Below are positions 35,453 through 43,420 of a stretch of 46,808 nucleotides of DNA, piece after piece. The notes under the pieces are model-generated. The model was not told where the DNA came from. It saw only the letters and a program-made list of their open reading frames with translations, and did no database searches. The first letter of the stretch is position 1. Every line of letters begins with the position of its first letter. Source of the DNA: Rhizobium sp. GTDB lineage: Bacteria > Pseudomonadota > Alphaproteobacteria > Rhizobiales > Rhizobiaceae. A program made the translations under genes and the position numbers. The stretch is from assembly GCA_029865885.1 (NCBI GenBank), contig JARXAK010000048.1, positions 1 through 46,808 on the forward strand, in the 5' to 3' direction.

Positions 35453-36619
35453 GGGCGGCATCCTTCCGCTCACCAGCAGCGATATCGCGCTGGCCGAGTT
35501 CTGTCATGACGAGGTCATCCCGGTGGATCATCGCGGCGCGGCCGGCATAACCGAGGATCTTCTCGATCTCGTTGGATTTGCGTCCGCAGATCCGGCGCGC
35601 CTCGTCGGCATCGTAACCCGCGAGGCCACGGGCGATCTCGCGGCCTTCGGCATTGACAATCGAAACGGTGTCGCCGCGATGAAAAGCGCCGGAGACGGAG
35701 CGAACACCTGCGGGCAGAAGGCTTTTTCCCGAGCGCAGCGCGCCTTCGGCACCATTATCCACCTGCACGGTTCCGGCCGGTTGAAGCTGTCCTGCAATCC
35801 AGGTCTTGCGTGCCGTGACGGGTGACTTGGAGGCTGCGAACCAGGAATGGCGGGCGCCGTTTTCGATGGCCGAGAGCGGATTCATCGTCTTGCCCGAAGC
35901 GATGATCATGGCGCAGCCGGCGCTGGTCGCGATCTTGCCGGCGTCGATCTTGGTGCGCATGCCGCCACGCGACAGTTCCGACGCTGCCCCTCCGGCCATG
36001 GCTTCGATCGATGGCGTGATTTCCTCGATCGTATCGAGGAACTGCGCGTCCGGGTCGAGATGCGGAGGCGCGGTGTAAAGGCCATCGATATCGGAGAGCA
36101 GAACGAGCAGGTCGGCACCGGCCATGGTGGCGACGCGGGCGGCCAGGCGATCGTTGTCGCCGTAGCGGATTTCGGTCGTTGCCACCGTGTCGTTTTCGTT
36201 GATGATCGGGACGGCGCCGATCTTCAACAATTGATTGAGGGTGGCGCGCGCGTTCAGATAGCGACGGCGCTCTTCCGTATCGCCGAGTGTCAGCAGGATC
36301 TGGCCAGCGACGATCTGGTGGCGCGAGAGGCTTTCCGACCAGTGGCGGGCAAGCGCAATCTGGCCGACGGCAGCACAGGCCTGGCTTTCTTCGAGCTTCA
36401 AGGCGCCCGAGGGCATGTCGAGCACGGTGCGCCCGAGCGCGATGGCGCCCGAGGAGACGACAAGCACATCGGTGCCACGCGCCTTCAGGGCTGCAATATC
36501 ATCCGAGATGGCATCGAGCCAATCCTTCCTGATGCCAGAACCGCGATCGACCAGAAGGGCAGAGCCGATCTTGATGACGACCCGCTTGACGCGGGAGAGC
36601 GAGCGCAGCCGGGTGGACA

Positions 36620-36620
<1 letters not shown>
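35445..36620 (-). CDS. proB: Glutamate 5-kinase with PUA domain
   Basis: The first enzyme of proline synthesis, phosphorylating glutamate; in other bacteria it is inhibited by proline. The amino-acid kinase domain starts [14 protein letters not shown]. It also shows [33 protein letters not shown] and a [13 protein letters not shown] loop. The C-terminal 75-80 residues form the PUA domain. It has 391 residues and overlaps the obgE stop by one base (TGATG), a typical coupled junction. Confidence 0.96.
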
Positions 36621-37783
<1,163 letters not shown>

Positions 37784-37795
37784 TCAAAGAGTATC

Positions 37796-38659
37796 GTGAA
37801 GTTCGTGAGCTACAACATCCAGTATGGCTTCGGTCAGGACGGGCGTTTCGACGCTGATCGGATCGCCGACAGCATCCGCGACGCGGACGTGATCGCTCTT
37901 CAGGAAGTCACACGAGGCTACAGCCGAAACGGTTACGCCGATCTGGTCGAGACCTTCTCGGCACTCTTTCCCGCCTATTTCGCAGCCTTCGGCCCGGCCT
38001 GTGATGTCCTGGTCGACCATGCCACGATCGACGGGAGGATGCGCGAGCGGCGCTTCCAGTTCGGCAACATGGTACTGTCGCGTTATCCGATCCGTGCCAG
38101 CCGCAACCTGCTTCTGCCGCGCAGCCGCACCTTCGACAAGCTCAATCTGCAGCGGGGCGCACTTGAAGCCGTGATCGAGGCCCCTTGCGGTGCGCTGCGT
38201 GTCTATTCCGTCCATCTCGACCATGTCTCGCCGGACGAGCGCATTGCGCAGATCGCTTTTCTCAAGGAGCGCGTCTGCGGCTATCTCGCCGAGGGCGGGT
38301 CGCTCACGGGGGCAATCGAATTCGCTGTCACCGATCCGCCGCTGCCGGAGGATTTTTTGATCATGGGGGATTTCAACATGGAGCCGGAGAGCCCCGAATA
38401 TCTCGCCATGGTCGGGCGAAACGACGCCTATTATGGACGCGCGCCCAGGGCCGGCCTTCCCACGGATGCCGAAGCGCATCTGAAGTCCCGCCCGGAAGAC
38501 GGTTATAGCTGGATCAGCGAGGACGGGTCGCGGCGCATGCATCTCGATTACTGCTTTGTCAGTGGTGGTCTCGTTTCCCGGCTCAAGACCTGCCGGGTGG
38601 ATGTATCGGCTGAGGGATCCGACCACCTGCCGGTCTGGGTCGATCTCGCGGAGGCGTGA
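37796..38659 (+). CDS. Endonuclease/exonuclease/phosphatase fold protein
   Basis: A 287-residue member of the EEP (DNase I-like) superfamily. Motifs are VSYNIQYG at the N-terminus (metal Asn), VIALQEV (metal Glu), YSVHLDH, MGDFNMEPESPEY and the C-terminal GSDHLPVWVDL with catalytic Asp-His. The substrate could be DNA, a phospholipid or an inositol phosphate; sequence does not decide. It starts at GTG 37796 with GGAGG 12 bases before, a wide spacing. It is divergent from obgE and ends in a palindrome shared with the GNAT gene. Confidence 0.9.
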   Translation: MKFVSYNIQYGFGQDGRFDADRIADSIRDADVIALQEVTRGYSRNGYADLVETFSALFPAYFAAFGPACDVLVDHATIDGRMRERRFQFGNMVLSRYPIRASRNLLLPRSRTFDKLNLQRGALEAVIEAPCGALRVYSVHLDHVSPDERIAQIAFLKERVCGYLAEGGSLTGAIEFAVTDPPLPEDFLIMGDFNMEPESPEYLAMVGRNDAYYGRAPRAGLPTDAEAHLKSRPEDGYSWISEDGSRRMHLDYCFVSGGLVSRLKTCRVDVSAEGSDHLPVWVDLAEA

Positions 38660-38684
38660 ACTCCGGGCGCCGGGCGCCCGGAGT
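38660..38684. terminator. Hairpin between convergent genes
   Basis: An 11-bp perfect stem (A-CTCCGGGCGC / GCGCCCGGAG-T) with a CGG loop sits right after the EEP stop codon and 8 bases before the GNAT stop. It has no T-run on either strand, so it is either a weak bidirectional 3' end or an RNA-stabilising hairpin. Confidence 0.6.
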
Positions 38685-38692
38685 ATTGCTGG

Positions 38693-39280
38693 CTATGCTT
38701 TGTGCTGGCGGCCGGCGAAATCGGCCTGTGACAGGCGGAATTCAACCAGTGGTGACATCGCATTGCGGGCTTTCGAAAACACCTCCTGCACGCCGATGGT
38801 ACGAAAGCCCCGCGCTTCCAGCAAGCGAAGCGAGGCCGGATTGTCGGCGAATGCACCGCCGAGGATTTCCGCCTGTGGCAAACGCCGGAAGAAGCGATCG
38901 AGCGCTGCCTCGACCGCCTCTGACATGAGGCCCTTGCCCCAGTAGAAGCGGTTCAGCCAGTAGCCGATGTGCCAAAGGCCATGGCGGACCTCCAGCGAGA
39001 CGACCCCGACATGGACCCCATCCAGGGTGATTGCGAAGTGCCAGTCCGGCTTCAGGCCCGATGTCACCATGTTCAGCCAGTCGCGTCCGTCCTCCCGATC
39101 ATAGGGAACCGGCACGCGCGTCAGCATGCGGGCGACGGCGAAATCGCCAAGCGAGTTCGCAATCGCATCCGCATCCTGCATCCGGTGTGGGCGCAGGACG
39201 AGGCGATTGGTTTCGATGACCGGGCACGGCCCAGGTGTCGATGGCGTGAGGGTCAGTCTCTCTGCCAGCATCGCGCTCAT
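38693..39280 (-). CDS. GNAT acetyltransferase (RimJ/RimL-like)
   Basis: A 195-residue N-acetyltransferase of the RimJ/RimL type. The N-terminus has ETNRLVLRPHRMQDADAIA, followed by the acetyl-CoA region WHIGYWLNRFYWGKGLMSEAV and a C-terminal NPASLRLLEARGFRTIG. The acceptor is unknown. The start ATG 39280 overlaps the stop of the upstream GNAT gene as ATGA. The two GNATs look like an old tandem duplication because the same blocks appear in the same order. Confidence 0.85.
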   Translation of the reverse strand: MSAMLAERLTLTPSTPGPCPVIETNRLVLRPHRMQDADAIANSLGDFAVARMLTRVPVPYDREDGRDWLNMVTSGLKPDWHFAITLDGVHVGVVSLEVRHGLWHIGYWLNRFYWGKGLMSEAVEAALDRFFRRLPQAEILGGAFADNPASLRLLEARGFRTIGVQEVFSKARNAMSPLVEFRLSQADFAGRQHKA

Positions 39281-39915
39281 CGCATTTCCCCCCAGCTCTT
39301 CAGGGACAGCCAGGTCTTGCGATCGAGCCTGTACCATTCGACGGGGACCGAGCCACCCATGGCGAGATTGCCGACCATGCCGGTGCCCTGAAACTGGAAG
39401 CCGCACTTCTGGATGACGCGGCGCGAGGCGATATTGGTCACCCGGCAGCGCGCATCGATGCGGCTCACCCATTCGCGGGTGCGGAAGGCCATGTCGATCA
39501 GTGCATGGGCCGCTTCCGTGGCATAACCTCTGTTCCAGTAGGGTTCGCCCAGCCAGTAGCCCATTTCCAGGATGGTATCATCTGCCGGATTGGGCTCCAG
39601 CGCGCAGCAACCGAGGAATTCGCCATTGTCCGCTTTGGTGATGGCATAGACGCACTTGCCGATCTCGCCGATATTCGTGCGTCGCACGAAGTCGGCCGCG
39701 TCTTTCGCCGTGTAGGGATGCGGCATGCGCGCCACCATGGTGGCGATGGCGGCGTTGTTGGCGAGATGGGCAAGGGCGTCGATGTCTTCGATGTGGGGTG
39801 CGCGCAGGACCAGCCTTTGCGACAATAAGACAGGGCAATCGCTCCTCGGCCGATCGGGCCTTGGCCGTTCTTCGGGCGACCGTGATTGGTCATCCCTCAA
39901 CATCAGACTTTGCAT
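39277..39915 (-). CDS. GNAT acetyltransferase (RimJ/RimL-like), upstream paralogue
   Basis: A 212-residue acetyltransferase with the same architecture as its downstream neighbour: LSQRLVLRAPHIEDIDALA, ILEMGYWLGEPYWNRGYATEAA (acetyl-CoA loop), and NIASRRVIQKCGFQFQGTG. The Arg/Gly of the R/Q-x-x-G-x-G/A motif appears as NRGYAT. Start ATG 39915 follows AAGGAGACT. It lies after the rpmA terminator, so it is probably transcribed on its own with the second GNAT. Confidence 0.86.
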   Translation of the reverse strand: MQSLMLRDDQSRSPEERPRPDRPRSDCPVLLSQRLVLRAPHIEDIDALAHLANNAAIATMVARMPHPYTAKDAADFVRRTNIGEIGKCVYAITKADNGEFLGCCALEPNPADDTILEMGYWLGEPYWNRGYATEAAHALIDMAFRTREWVSRIDARCRVTNIASRRVIQKCGFQFQGTGMVGNLAMGGSVPVEWYRLDRKTWLSLKSWGEMR

Positions 39916-39941
39916 GGTTCAGTCTCCTTCGTTGGACAAGA

Positions 39942-39975
39942 AAAAAGGGGAGATGGCGCCCCATCTCCCCTTTTT
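39942..39975 (-). terminator. Strong bidirectional terminator after rpmA
   Basis: A 15-bp perfect stem with AAAAAGGGGAGATGG / CCATCTCCCCTTTTT arms and a 4-base CGCC loop. The A-run and T-run at the outer edges make it work on either strand. It closes the rplU-rpmA transcript. Confidence 0.93.
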
Positions 39976-40042
39976 CTCTGAACTGAACCTGATGCGGCCA
40001 GCCGGGTCGATGAGACGCCGGCTGTTTTAGAGCGCTACCGGC

Positions 40043-40312
40043 TTATTCCGCTGCTTCGGCTTTCGGCATGATCGACACGTATACGCGGCCATTGGCCTTC
40101 GTACGGTAGTCCACATTGCCCGTCGTGAGTGCAAAGAGGGTATGGTCCTTGCCCATGCCGACGTTTGCGCCCGGATGCCACTGGGTGCCGCGCTGACGCA
40201 CGATGATGTTGCCCGGAATGACGACTTCGCCACCGAACTTCTTCACGCCGAGGCGCTTGGAATTGGAATCGCGACCGTTGCGCGAGGAACCGCCAGCTTT
40301 TTTGTGTGCCAT
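40043..40312 (-). CDS. rpmA: 50S ribosomal protein L27
   Basis: Large-subunit protein L27, near the peptidyl transferase centre. It has 89 residues with the normal start [20 protein letters not shown] and the core [18 protein letters not shown]. No N-terminal propeptide of the Firmicute type is present. It follows rplU by 33 bases in the usual pair. Confidence 0.98.
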   Translation of the reverse strand: MAHKKAGGSSRNGRDSNSKRLGVKKFGGEVVIPGNIIVRQRGTQWHPGANVGMGKDHTLFALTTGNVDYRTKANGRVYVSIMPKAEAAE

Positions 40313-40345
40313 TGGATTGCTCCTTTAAACCTAGTTATCAGCGTT

Positions 40346-40660
40346 TCAGGCTGCGACGATGTCGGTGATGCGCACCACGGTGTGGTGCTGACGATGGCCG
40401 CGCGAACGCTTCGAGTTCTGACGACGACGCTTCTTGAAGGCGATGACCTTCTTGCCGCGGGTCTGCTCGACGACTTCCGCCTTGACCTTGGCGCCGGCCA
40501 CGAAGGGCGCGCCAATGGTTGCGGTTTCGCCTTCGCCGACGATCAGGATCTCGGTGAATTCGATGGTTGCACCAGCTTCGGCTTCCAGCTTTTCGATGGT
40601 CAGCACGTCGTTGGCGTTGACGCGGTACTGCTTACCGCCGGTCTTGATGACTGCGAACAT
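40346..40660 (-). CDS. rplU: 50S ribosomal protein L21
   Basis: Large-subunit protein L21, binding 23S rRNA. The start [14 protein letters not shown] is diagnostic, and the C-terminal [20 protein letters not shown] is the usual basic tail with the family RGHRQHHT motif. It has 104 residues. The 150-base leader carries a CCCCT/AGGGG hairpin (40691-40704) and is preceded by a good sigma-70 promoter. Confidence 0.98.
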   Translation of the reverse strand: MFAVIKTGGKQYRVNANDVLTIEKLEAEAGATIEFTEILIVGEGETATIGAPFVAGAKVKAEVVEQTRGKKVIAFKKRRRQNSKRSRGHRQHHTVVRITDIVAA

Positions 40661-40809
40661 TTTTTATCCTTTCATGTTCGTTCCGGCTCTCCCCTTGCGA
40701 GGGGCCGTCTTTTTGCCAGTCGGAGGAGCGGGTTCGAAAACCCACCGGTTGAGCTTCGCACGTGACGAAGGACAAAAGACGCAGTTCACCCACGTTTTCA
40801 GTCGAGCGT

Positions 40810-40838
40810 CGCATACGTGAGGGCATTCGGGGTGTCAA
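40810..40838 (-). promoter_or_regulatory. Sigma-70 promoter of rplU-rpmA
   Basis: On the minus strand TTGACA (complement of 40833-40838) and TATGCG (complement of 40810-40815) are separated by exactly 17 bases. The -35 is perfect. It lies about 150 bases upstream of rplU, leaving an untranslated leader of about 140 bases. Confidence 0.8.
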
Positions 40839-40870
40839 GACAAAAGCAGGAAAAAGCGTCACATTCGCTC

Positions 40871-40899
40871 TTGCATGGGGGGTGAGTTGCCGCTATGAG
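40871..40899 (+). promoter_or_regulatory. Putative promoter of tRNA-Ser
   Basis: TTGCAT and TATGAG are separated by 17 bases and lie 35 bases upstream of the mature tRNA 5' end. It is divergent from the rplU promoter. Confidence 0.6.
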
Positions 40900-40934
40900 A
40901 CAGCCCGCGCCATCAAGCGCCGACCAATGTGACC

Positions 40935-41024
40935 GGAGAGGTGGCTGAGTGGTCGAAAGCACCGCACTCGAAATGCGGCATACTCGCAAGGGTATCGTGG
41001 GTTCGAATCCCACCCTCTCCGCCA
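40935..41024 (+). tRNA. tRNA-Ser (anticodon CGA)
   Basis: A 90-base class II tRNA with a 7-bp acceptor stem (GGAGAGG / CCTCTCC), a discriminator G and an encoded CCA. The anticodon loop is CTCGAAA with anticodon CGA at 40969-40971, reading the UCG codon. The long variable arm characteristic of serine tRNA (TACTCGCAAGGGTATC) and the T-loop GTTCGAATC are present. It marks the border between the conserved block and accessory DNA. Confidence 0.97.
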
Positions 41025-41287
41025 TACTGTTTTTGCTCCCCCATCATACTCCCCCAGTTATTCATGTTGTGCTCACTGTTTCCTGCTGGAGCCGCTCCAA
41101 GAGCGATGCATGATAAGGCTATGGCAAGTGAGCTTCGGAGGTAGTCGACCGGGAGATCAACAAGCTTCCGAGGTTTAACATCGAGGACCCCGGCACGAGG
41201 CCTTATCTCGGTTGATCGTCACTGAGGCTGGCCAATTGCGGGTGATCCTGCTCCTAAGTTGGGAGTGTCAAAGAGGAGGGCGAGTCA

Positions 41288-41821
41288 ATGAGGCCGAAGA
41301 GGGCATACTCGGAGTCAGGAGCATTAGTTCCTAGGGTTCAGGCAGAGCATCGCAGGGATGCCGTCCAGTACGCGATTGCGTCTATTCATGAAGCTGTCGC
41401 GCAAGCCGATGAGGTGTTTCCTGAGGATGAACTGTTCTCTCAGCTTTCGGTTCAACACCGAGAATGGGTTGTCGAGACCCTCTATCAAGGTGCATATCTT
41501 CGCGAATATCACCTTTGGGAAAAGGAATGTAAGGAGTACTTTTCGTCTATGGCGAAAAGGAACTACGTGGATCTAAATTTAAAATCTAATGGTTTCCCGA
41601 GTGAGGTTGAGAGAGCGCTTGTTCTGTTTAGCGCCGCATCTGTTCTACCTGAAGTACAGTACATCCGGGAGATGAACGCACGGGTCAGAATTATGAAGCA
41701 TGCCCCCGGTGTCCTCACAGAGCACTTTGTAACTACGACCGACTACGGCACTGCACATGCTGCGATAGTTCGGTTTTGGGAGGCGCTTATGGCGTTAGAA
41801 GAAGTGGACTACACTAAATAG
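41288..41821 (+). CDS. Hypothetical protein, not recognised
   Basis: A 177-residue, mostly helical and charged protein. Sequence around YHLWEKECKEYFSSMAKRNY and the C-terminal HAAIVRFWEALMALEEVDY suggests a soluble helical bundle. No signal peptide, membrane segment or catalytic motif is visible. The ribosome site is strong (AGAGGAGGG, 8 bases before ATG). Base composition is clearly lower in GC than neighbouring chromosomal genes, particularly around 41525-41600, consistent with horizontal transfer. The 41025-41287 gap before it has no recognisable gene. Confidence 0.65.
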   Translation: MRPKRAYSESGALVPRVQAEHRRDAVQYAIASIHEAVAQADEVFPEDELFSQLSVQHREWVVETLYQGAYLREYHLWEKECKEYFSSMAKRNYVDLNLKSNGFPSEVERALVLFSAASVLPEVQYIREMNARVRIMKHAPGVLTEHFVTTTDYGTAHAAIVRFWEALMALEEVDYTK

Positions 41822-41943
41822 CCGCTCCTCCTTGATCCTCTTGGCAAGCCTGGAGAGGGTGGAGAATATCCAGCCCATCCTCTGCCTTCCCATGGATGTA
41901 GAACGTAGTAGCCTCCAGCCAATTCGCTCGAAGGAGTAGCCTA

Positions 41944-42060
41944 GTGGAGTTGTCGAAGCTGGAACTGGACGCATACCATCAGACTGGTCATGCGGTGATG
42001 ATGGCGGCGTGTGGCTTCACAGTCGAACGGGTCTACATTCAAGGCAGTGAGGGAGAGGGG
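41944..42060 (+). pseudogene. Truncated M41/FtsH-type peptidase-like fragment
   Basis: From GTG 41944 (AAGGAG upstream) the frame reads VELSKLELDAYHQTGHAVMMAACG (read the first as fMet; only the motif region matters), then FTVERVYIQG. This resembles the start of HEAGH-type metallopeptidase domains. The catalytic Glu of HEXXH is Gln here (HQTGH), and homology stops near 42050, where unrelated transposon sequence begins. Only about 33 residues survive. Confidence 0.5.
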
Positions 42061-42098
42061 AAATCCCTGGCGGCGGAACTAGCAGTGGCAGGTCAACA

Positions 42099-42709
42099 GA
42101 AGAGTTCAAACGCGACGCGGTGCGTCAGATCACGGAGCGGGGCTATCCGGTCGCGGAGGTCTCTCAGCGGCTGGGGTCAGCCCGCATTCGCTCTACGAGT
42201 GGAAGAAGAAGTTCGGCACATCGAACGTCAAGGCCAGCGATGAGGCCGAGGAGATCAGGCGGCTGAAGAAGGAGCTGGCTCGCGTCACCGAGGAGCGCGA
42301 CATCCTAAAAAAGTGGCCGCGCACTTCGCCAGGGATGCAAAGTGAAGTACGCATTCATTGCCCTGCATCGCCTGCGGTTTTCGGTGCGGACGATGTGTCG
42401 GCTTCTCCATGTTCACCCGAGCGGGTTCTACGCCTGGCTGAAGAATCTGTCGAGCAAACGGGCCAGCGAGGACAAACGACAGACCGAACTCCTGTTTCAG
42501 GCTTGGGAAGAGAGCGGCAAGGTCTATGGCTATCCCTTGGTCGGCAGGCGATTGCTACGCAATCGCCGAGAGGCGCAAGCTTCATGACGACCTTCTCGAC
42601 CAAGGCGAGATGTGCTGCCCGAACCGCGTCGCGCGTCTGACAAGGCTTGCCGGGATCAAGGCTGAGATCGGTTACAAGTGTCGTCCTGGCAAATATGGCG
42701 GCAGGCCTT
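42099..42709 (+). mobile_element. IS3-family remnant 1 (IS407-like orfA and part of orfB)
   Basis: The orfA product starts at about 42099 (EEFKRDAVRQITERGYPVAE) with its helix-turn-helix. One base is missing near 42172, where LG-V-SPHSLYEWKKKFG is split into two frames. A second change at the A-run near 42309 breaks the normal slippage site and tail. The orfB frame (GTG 42342: KYAFIALHRLRFSVRTMC, SGFYAWL) is interrupted by a 40-base insertion at 42535-42574, then resumes with KLHDDLLDQGEMCCPNRVARL and PGKYGGRP before being cut. The left end is missing. No complete DDE domain remains, so it is inactive. Confidence 0.8.
42535..42574 (+). repeat. 40-bp insertion inside the IS3 orfB remnant
   Basis: The codons for GKVYGY-R-KLHDDL are split by 40 extra bases after 42534. 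The insert contains a 7-bp inverted repeat (GCGATTG / CAATCGC, loop CTACG). It could be a tiny mobile repeat or a repair scar. The call rests on comparison with remembered family sequence, not on an alignment. Confidence 0.45.
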
Positions 42710-42710
42710 T

Positions 42711-43085
42711 CACGACGGCCTGATTCACCACATGGACAGGGGCGTTCAATACGTGTCGATCAAGTATTCGGAGCGACTGGCCGAGGCAGGCATTGAGCCT
42801 TCAGTCGGAAGCGTCGGCGACTCTTACGATAACGCTCTCGCCGAAACGGGCAACGGCCTCTACAAGGCCGAGGTCATCCATCGGCGCGGACCGTGGCGCT
42901 GCTTCGAAGCGGTCGAATTCGCCACCCTCGAATGGGCCGATTGGTTCAACCATCGACGGCTTCTGGAGCCCATCGGCAACATCCCGCCAGCCGAAGCCGA
43001 GGAGCAGCATTTTGCCATGCTAGGCGAACCAGCCATGGCTGCATAACTTAAACCAAACGGCCTCCGGAAAACCCGGTGCGGTTCA
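42711..43085 (+). mobile_element. IS3-family remnant 2 (C-terminal DDE part and right end)
   Basis: At 42711 the sequence abruptly changes to a different IS3 element in the same strand: HDGLIHHMDRGVQYVSIKY, then VGDSYDNALAETGNGLYKAEV, and LLEPIGNIPPAEAEEQHFAML, ending at stop 43046. It keeps the second catalytic Asp (HMD, where HSD is usual) and the Glu (DNALAET). The first third of the transposase is absent. The right terminal repeat (CCTCCGGAAAACCCGGTGCG then GTTCA) lies at 43061-43085. Confidence 0.82.
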
Positions 43086-43420
43086 CTGCTTGATGCGCAT
43101 GCGACGTCAAACGCGCCGGACGAGGAGATCGCCACAGTCTCGCCTCGCAGGCGCGTAGCGCGTCCGAAGCGCTTTGACAGGGACGAATACGGGACTGCAT
43201 AGCTCCGTGGCTGGATCGATCGCGCGGCTGCAGATCTATCTGCGCCAAGTCGGGAAGGCGGAGCGATAGAAATAGCACACTGTCCGAAGTTCGCTGAACA
43301 GGATACAGAGAGCATATGGAGGCGGTTGTTTTGTTTAGGCTATGCCGTTATCACTCCGGACAGACGACGGAGGCATGAAACGGTGCGCTGAAGCCACGGA
43401 TCGAATTCTAGGTCAATTGC
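43086..43420. other. 335-bp region without a gene
   Basis: It holds only short overlapping frames with no ribosome site. The segment 43090-43320 is GC-rich with short runs such as GCCGGACGAGG and GCTGCAGATC; no family was recognised. It precedes the large membrane protein gene. Confidence 0.4.

Noticed and set aside
41025-41287. Possible duplicated tRNA 3' end (attachment site) after tRNA-Ser
   Set aside because: No second copy of the CCACCCTCTCCGCCA segment was found by eye in the window.
42860-43315. 151-codon minus-strand frame between the IS remnants and the membrane protein
   Set aside because: It is antisense to remnant 2 for half its length and rich in Arg/Ser, with no ribosome site.
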